NCBI GenBank assembly: GCA_021399435.1
Contig: JAJTUP010000003.1
Span: forward strand, 2,046,001-2,110,000
DNA: 64,000 nt
Direction: 5' to 3'
Source: Diaporthe sp. PMI_573
Lineage: Eukaryota > Ascomycota > Sordariomycetes > Diaporthales > Diaporthaceae
The notes under the pieces are model-generated. The model searched no databases, was not told where the DNA came from, and worked only from the letters and a program-made list of their open reading frames with translations. The position numbers and the translations under genes are program-made. Shown here piece by piece: positions 58,540-64,000 of the stretch (positions are counted from its first letter, which is position 1; each line of letters opens with the position of its first letter).

Positions 58540-60572
58540 GTGTAAATTGACGTCCGGACCATGCCGAGCATCTTGAGAAAGCGCTCGTGCTTGAGTCGAT
58601 CCAGGCCTTTTGTGAGGCCGTCAGCAGCCATGGCATCAGTTCCAACGTGACGAACAACAAAATCGCCCTCCTCCGTGCGTTCGATAACCCACTCGTTACC
58701 TCACATCAACGCGGCGAGTGCGGGCGTTATCGTTCTCGTTCACGACCGCGGACCGAGCCTTCATCGAATCGGTGAACAAAATGAGAGGCTTGGGCACATC
58801 CAGGCCCAACTCAACGAGAAGGCGCCAGACGTATAAGAGGGCTTGACCTGCGGGGGTCAAGTTGCAGAACTCAGACTCCGTAGTAGATAGGGTGACGAGG
58901 CCCAGCAGCTTACTGGACCATATGCCAGGCATGCCAGCAATCACCACGACCCAGTCAGCGGTAGAACGCCTGGTCAAGGGGTCGTCTGCGAAGGAAGCAT
59001 GAGCGTAGCAGCACAACAGATCATCAAGGGAGGTAGTGCAGTCGGCCACCAGTGTGTAGTCTGGATGGGTTTTCAAGTAACAGAACAGGTACTTCTGGAC
59101 GGTCATATGCTGAACTGAAGGGCCAGCGTTGCCCGTCGCGATCTTGTTTGCGGTGTAGGAAATATCAGCGCTAGATCCGATGGCAACCCAGTTGATGGCG
59201 CCGGAACTCTTCTGGTATTGTTTGACGTCCTTCATCAATGGTTCCCACTTCCCTGGCAGTTTGAAGTCGCCAGGGGGCCAAGGAGTGTGGGTGGTCTTTT
59301 TGTCGCCTTCATAGCCGTATTTGTCCAGCATAGCGACAATATATTCCTCCTGAGAAAGGAATATCTTCTTCTGGGCCCTGTTTCGAGAGATTTTGAAGCC
59401 CAGAAACTTTGTGGGCTCGCCCAGGCGCTTGATCTTGAATTTCTTCCCGAGTTCAGTGGCAACAGCTTCGATGTGGGGCACGGCCCGGGTTGCGCCAGCA
59501 ATCAGCATGTCGTCGACATAGAGAATGAGAATCAGGCCCGTTGCTATGTTAAGAAACACGCAGAGATCAGTGACCAGTGGTTCAAAGCCCATGGCCTTGA
59601 GCACAGAGGCTACAGTCTCAAACCACCACAATGGGGCACGCTTGAGACCGTACCACCCGCGGCGAACCCTCCAGGCGTAGCCTCGCTTGTCTGCTGGAAT
59701 GTGGGTGCCGGGTGGTGGGCGGACGAAAATCCTGTCCTTCTCCTTCAAAACGGAGTTGATGAAAGCGGTGATGAAGTCGTATTTGCGCCACTCGAGGTCA
59801 GCGATGGCGACATAAGCAACAAACATCTTGAAGGCGGCAGTTGAGGCCACGGCGGCGTAGAGATCTTCCATTGCCCAGCTCGTGTCCTCATAATTGCCGC
59901 AGATGACGGGCCTGGCGCGGGGGATCTTCTCTGTGCTGAGCTCGTTGTCGGGCTGATCTTTCATATCAAAAACCCACTTCGTTGGAAGAACGTTGTCGTC
60001 AGGTCCTGGCCTCTCCCACGCGTAGACTTCTTAGTCATCCAACTTCTTTATGCCATCCTCGCAGGCCTGCTTCCAACCCTTCTCAAATTCAGGTGACTTC
60101 ACAGCCTGCTTGTAATTCTTTGGCGTAATGCCGTTGGCCGTGTTGATCAAATGCTGGACCTTGACCGCAGAAAGGCAGATGGATTGGGTGGAGGACTCGT
60201 GGAGGTGTGATCGAACTTGTCGATAATCGCAAGAGAGGAGTTCTTCGTCTTCCTCGGGTTGTTGAAGTTGGAGCGTGAGTAGTGGTATTCCTGGCGAGCT
60301 GCTTCAGTTGTGGCGCGCCTAGAAGGCTGGCGGCGAGCGGGCTCTGGAGCACTGCTGGTGCGTCGAGAAGGAGGAATGGGCTGTTCCTCAGCAATAATTT
60401 CAACGTCTGACACCCCCTCAAGTACATCATCGAAAGGGGCGTCCATTCGCAGCTGACCTGTCTGGTCCTCGAGAGTACGGCCAGGGCCAGCAAAAGTCTC
60501 TGGGACAACACGCGGTTCTGGGTTTTGTTCAGGAGTCAAGAGACCGAGTCCACCTAAATTTATATCGGGCAC
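58540..60572 (-). mobile_element. 5'-truncated Copia RT/RNase H fragment, minus strand, little RIP
   Basis: The frame 58696-59964 holds a Copia reverse transcriptase and RNase H: DLEWRKYDFITAFINSVLK, RRGWYGLKRAPLWWFETV, LILYVDDMLIAG (catalytic YVDD), SLDDLLCCYAHASFADD and TLSTTESEFCNLTPAGQ. Upstream (60572-59965) it continues through a frameshift near 60180 and one TAA (KKLDD*EVYAWERPGPDD). Downstream a 2-nt-type frameshift after RRVDVR leads to NEWVIERTEEGDFVVRHVG and DGLTKGLDRLKHERF. Gag and integrase are missing and no LTRs were found. Normal GC content indicates a younger or RIP-escaped copy. Confidence 0.85.
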
Positions 60573-60764
60573 GTTATAACCACGCTAATTTACAAATCAA
60601 AAAGCCGCCTCATCTATAAACCTCTCCACTTCTTGCACTATTTGTTCGATGTCCTATAGCAATGGAGCTGCTTCCGCCCCCTTCGCTTATCTTCTACGGC
60701 TTCTCAAGTCGCTATCTCCACTTTCCTTCTTTTCCGAGTCTCCACCTGGGCATGTCTCCTAACT

Positions 60765-61643
60765 CTAAGGAGTGTTCTGGTAAGCCTCCGCCAGGAAGCC
60801 CAGCAAAGCGAGCCTCATCTGGTTGGACTGAGCAAAGGGGTAGATATCAATCTCAACGTAGTTGTTGACTTTAGGGGCGACAGGTGCCCCGATCGGCACG
60901 CTATGGTCCAGCTCAGGGAAGTAAAGGCAGATCAAGTGGTCGTAGTCAAACATGGCCACGTATCTCGTTCTTTTCTTGATGGCGTATATCGACGCCTGTT
61001 TGAGGAGGTTCAATGAGCCCGCTGTGAAGGCCGACGTGGGTGCCCGGGCCCCAGCGGGAGTGAGGCTTGTCAGGATTGCAGCGAGATCGGCCGCGGCGGT
61101 TGCGGCGGCCGGGTCGTAGGCTCTCACGGCCGCGTCGAACTCAGCACTGTGAATAACAGTTCGCCTCTTGTACTCGACGACAGCAAAGGGGCGGGGCTTC
61201 GGCTGGGCGGCCTTGAAGAATGTCATGTCCGTCCGCACGCCATCTGTCTCGCTGTCTTCACTCTGCGAGCTGAAGGTGCTGTTGACCACGGAGTGGGTGT
61301 TGAGAGCCTGGGATACGGGGTGGATCAGATACAGGGCCGAGGTTCGTACGATGTCTGCCTCGTTCCGGTGCTGTATGGGTTGCTCTTTGTTGTATATGCA
61401 CTCGTTGAGGAATGCAGTCCACAAGGGAACCGTGCTTGCGTTCTGAAGGTTGTTTAGGAAGACTTGCCCTACGGCGGACCAGCGATTGGCCTGCGTGCGC
61501 CGAACCGCGAAATTAGGTGGTGGCGTTTTCCTGGATTCTGTGCCACCCTGAGGAGCCTTGTGGGGGGAACCGTTGTAGACGTAAGTCGGCAGAGCATCGT
61601 TGAAAGACTGCAAAAGGGAGCGAGGTGCCAAAGCAGCAGCCAT
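60765..61643 (-). CDS. PD-(D/E)XK nuclease-like fungal protein, 292 aa
   Basis: A single open exon starting ATG at 61643. A helix with E95 (NEADIVRTSALYLIHPVSQ), then D139 in GVRTDMTFF, then E157-Y-K159 in FAVVEYKRRTVIHSAEF, gives the E...D...ExK pattern of PD-(D/E)XK nucleases. The C-terminal half (KKRTRYVAMFDYDHLICLYF) matches the KYVALFD-D-LVLL segment common in fungal proteins of this type. Such REase-fold domains are found as the active part of Crinkler-type effectors and as stand-alone fungal proteins. Divergently arranged with the kinase-like gene at 62215. Nuclease activity is inferred from motif only. Confidence 0.6.
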   Translation of the reverse strand: MAAALAPRSLLQSFNDALPTYVYNGSPHKAPQGGTESRKTPPPNFAVRRTQANRWSAVGQVFLNNLQNASTVPLWTAFLNECIYNKEQPIQHRNEADIVRTSALYLIHPVSQALNTHSVVNSTFSSQSEDSETDGVRTDMTFFKAAQPKPRPFAVVEYKRRTVIHSAEFDAAVRAYDPAAATAAADLAAILTSLTPAGARAPTSAFTAGSLNLLKQASIYAIKKRTRYVAMFDYDHLICLYFPELDHSVPIGAPVAPKVNNYVEIDIYPFAQSNQMRLALLGFLAEAYQNTP

Positions 61644-62214
61644 ACTGAAAGGGACAATTTGGATCGGATAAAAAAGGCTATGAAAACTGTAGAAGACTTG
61701 GAGATGATGTTTCTTTCCAGGGAGAACTCGGAGCGTGCAGTCTGTTGATATTTGAATCGACAGACAGCCCGAGAGTGAACTCAGTCAGCAATCATACCGG
61801 CCGACTTTGCTATTAATATCTTGCTGTTGGTGTCTTGGGACAGGTTGAGATTCTGGCCTACAGTGGGTACACCCCACGGCAACTGGGCCGTGGGCGCCGT
61901 CGGTCGGCTACATGGCCGCCCCCACCCTGGAGTTCCTTTACTGCAGCTTAAAATAAAACATGTTATTACACAGTATATGTATCTAAACCCTGGAAGTTTA
62001 TTTTTGTTCAATCGGTGGCTGAACTGCATGCGACGAAACTTACTAACCCGACGCAACATCTTGCATCAACAGGGGGGGGGGACATCTTTTTTGTTCTCTA
62101 CCTAAGTAACAAAACCACATCAAAATCTGCGTTCAAATTATTCAGAATCCAAGTTCGAATTCTCCCACTCTATCTACGCACATAGTGGAGCCGCAGTTTA
62201 CAAGCATTGTCACC
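61644..62214. promoter_or_regulatory. Bidirectional promoter region of the nuclease-like / kinase-like pair
   Basis: 571 bp between two divergent start codons. A run of eight to nine G near 62071 and a CACC directly before the plus-strand ATG are visible. No other gene is supported. Confidence 0.45.
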
Positions 62215-63372
62215 ATGTCGTGTTCTGACAGCTCCCAACCCCTGCCGACCTTTGCCGACTTGTTCAGGCCATGGTCACCCGCAGATGATCCAGACAAGCC
62301 GCCATTCCCATACATCACTGGCTTCACCACACAAATCCACCGCCACTCACCCCCTCCACCGTTCGGCGCGCCCCATTATGGCCCTGGGCCGAGGCGAGGT
62401 CACTCATCGCAGTACCTGCACGGCGTTCCTCATAGCGAGCTGGTTGTCGATAACCCCCCTCTTGACACGCCGCCGCTGCCGCCTTCTCAAGCTGAGACCG
62501 CACGACTGACCATCCACACACCCATTTCTGTGGGCAGCGACCGCGGCGCCCAGATCCTTACATGTTCTGTCACGCCCCACAGAGGCGAGCCGTTCCAGGC
62601 GGTCGCAAAGATCTACGATGCTCTGTATTACAGATTCTCCGAGTCGTACGCCAACGCACCCCGTGACGTGGTCGCTGAGGCCGACGGGGACTACAGCCGC
62701 GAGGCTGCCGCCTACGAGTTTCTCCAGGCTACGGGACAGACCGGCTCCTTTGCCCCCGCCTACTACGGCTCGTGGACACTTAACCTTCCCATCACCAGCA
62801 GAGGCAACGCCTATGTCAGGCCCGTCCGCTTAATCTTGATTGAGCGACTCGATGGACCCTCTATCCGAGACAGCCTCATGTATAACGGACCGAAAGATGC
62901 GGGTAAGGACGCGTTTCACTATCCGCTTGAGTATAGGCTGGAGATCCTGGCGCTGGCTATGGACGGCTATGTCAGGCAGCAGCACTCCGGAATCGATCAG
63001 TGGGACTTTGCCGGGCGCAACATCATTCTCGCCCTAAGGATGCCCTCGAACGAGCCTGCTGTTGTTGTTGCGGGCATGTCTTTGCCACGCGTTGTGCTTA
63101 TCGACTACAATACGGCCGTTGTGTATCCACTGACCGAGGAGGGCAAGATCCCTCTTATGGACTGGCCACGCCCGTGGAATCCGATGGTTTACTTCTGGCA
63201 CTTGCCTATGACTGATTTCGGAGGCTGGGTCCCTCATGAATGGCACGATAATCCAAAGTTCATGCAGGAGTGGCTTCAGTCAAGGTTCGGCACCGAAGAA
63301 AAGCGGAAGCTGTACGCCCCGGTGGAACAAGAGCTGGTCATCGTAGACTATGGCCTGCACGAGCATCAGTGA
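62215..63372 (+). CDS. Protein-kinase-fold protein, 385 aa
   Basis: The start is the ATG at 62215 (CACCATGTCG). The frame extends 30 bp upstream but without ATG. After about 120 Pro-rich residues a kinase-like fold follows: K132 in FQAVAKIYDALYY, E163 in SREAAAYEFL, hinge LILIERLDGPSI, catalytic loop HSGIDQWDFAGRNI (H257, D264, N269) and metal-binding D297 in VVLIDYNTAVVY, where DFG is DYN. All core catalytic residues are present. There is no glycine-rich P-loop motif that I can recognise. Similar small kinase-fold proteins with D-F/W-x-x-RN loops are widespread in fungal accessory regions. Divergent pairing with the nuclease-like gene suggests co-regulation. Confidence 0.68.
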   Translation: MSCSDSSQPLPTFADLFRPWSPADDPDKPPFPYITGFTTQIHRHSPPPPFGAPHYGPGPRRGHSSQYLHGVPHSELVVDNPPLDTPPLPPSQAETARLTIHTPISVGSDRGAQILTCSVTPHRGEPFQAVAKIYDALYYRFSESYANAPRDVVAEADGDYSREAAAYEFLQATGQTGSFAPAYYGSWTLNLPITSRGNAYVRPVRLILIERLDGPSIRDSLMYNGPKDAGKDAFHYPLEYRLEILALAMDGYVRQQHSGIDQWDFAGRNIILALRMPSNEPAVVVAGMSLPRVVLIDYNTAVVYPLTEEGKIPLMDWPRPWNPMVYFWHLPMTDFGGWVPHEWHDNPKFMQEWLQSRFGTEEKRKLYAPVEQELVIVDYGLHEHQ

Positions 63373-64000
63373 TTGTGGGAGAAGCCGTAAATACGTTGAA
63401 TCGTTGTTTGTACTGGGTTGTTGGTTGGTCAAGAAAGAGAACCAGCAGTGGCTGGCCAGCTCAGATGGACTGGCTAAGTATTCATAGAGGCCAAAGCAGG
63501 TGTGAATGCCTTCAAATGCACCTATGCTGCCATAGTGATGCTAGACAGAGCTTCAGATAATTTGCAGATGTAGAACACAATACGAGCCGAATTAGGCACA
63601 CAAAGTCTACTCCCAAACAGCGGCGTCAGTTGCACTCATCTGCTGCTTGGATTCTCCTACGATCCACACGAGCACTACAATACCTACATAAGTACCTGAG
63701 TAGGCAATACAGGACGGTGTAGGTAGTACCGTGTAGGTAGAATGCAACCTTTGATCTAGGTCAGACATTGAGGAGTGACGTTTCAATTTCGTACAACACT
63801 TCAGTTTGTTCGTGCATAATTTGAATTCATGCATCATATTTTCTATGTGCACAACCATCACGGCCTTCGTCCGAATCGTCCTGGGGCGGTCGTCTCAAGG
63901 CTACGATTTTAGGAGGCCACCGACTAGGCCTAGTGTCCATAATCCTGAAGTGGAGTTTACGGACAGGGTGAGGGCCACATCTGAAACACGAGTCGTGCAT
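63373..64000. other. 3' flank, no gene recognised
   Basis: Short open frames only. GTGTAGGTA words repeat around 63717-63740. Nothing further can be supported. Confidence 0.4.

Noticed and set aside
59218..59844. 208-codon plus-strand frame
   Set aside because: Antisense shadow of the Copia RT frame on the minus strand.

Overview
The window looks like a piece of a filamentous ascomycete (Pezizomycotina) genome. Short introns of 50-130 bp with GTAAGT-type donors and CTAAC-type branch points, HET-domain genes, a PTH11/rhodopsin-like membrane protein, a DUF6536 membrane protein and fungal MFS transporters all point there. The DNA alternates between GC-balanced gene islands and very AT-rich blocks. 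The AT-rich blocks are Ty1/Copia elements decayed by G:C to A:T change, as expected from repeat-induced point mutation (RIP). Species cannot be assigned from the sequence alone.

Layout. 1-1112 is the 3' end of a Copia element with its LTR, abutting a 5'-truncated rhodopsin/PTH11-like gene (1130-2387). Three full-length Copia elements follow, each with matching LTRs and a 5-bp target-site duplication (TSD): 4033-12539 (+, LTR 239 bp, TSD AGGGG), 12728-21958 (-, LTR 208 bp, TSD TTTAT) and 47038-54929 (+, LTR 330 bp, TSD ATTCT). The second carries a nested hAT element (19167-20678, 8-bp TSD AGGTAGAT). The third sits at the edge of an older, oppositely oriented Copia remnant (46592-47037) and itself holds a GC-rich insert (51395-51916). 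A 333-bp hAT-type MITE lies at 45443-45775.

The gene island 22.7-45.1 kb holds intact genes: a 7-exon drug-type MFS transporter, an O-fucosyltransferase-like type II membrane protein, a 15-exon anion:cation-symporter-type MFS permease, a RING plus YEATS protein and a small secreted Ser/Thr-rich protein. Between them are inactivated genes: a paraoxonase-like pseudogene, a DUF6536 pseudogene, an unrecognised minus-strand remnant, and a HET gene whose reading frame is broken only by tryptophan-type codons turned into stops.

The right end (55.3-64 kb) is accessory. It has a second HET gene cut off at a minisatellite-bearing segment, a possible DUF3435/Crypton-type recombinase remnant, a recent 5'-truncated Copia RT/RNase H fragment, and a divergent pair: a PD-(D/E)XK nuclease-like protein and a kinase-fold protein, reminiscent of the toxin domains of Crinkler-type effectors. 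That pair and the RING-YEATS fusion are the most interesting protein-level observations. The conserved palindrome after the 5' LTRs, the shared leader repeat and the hAT element with arrayed termini are the most interesting DNA-level ones.
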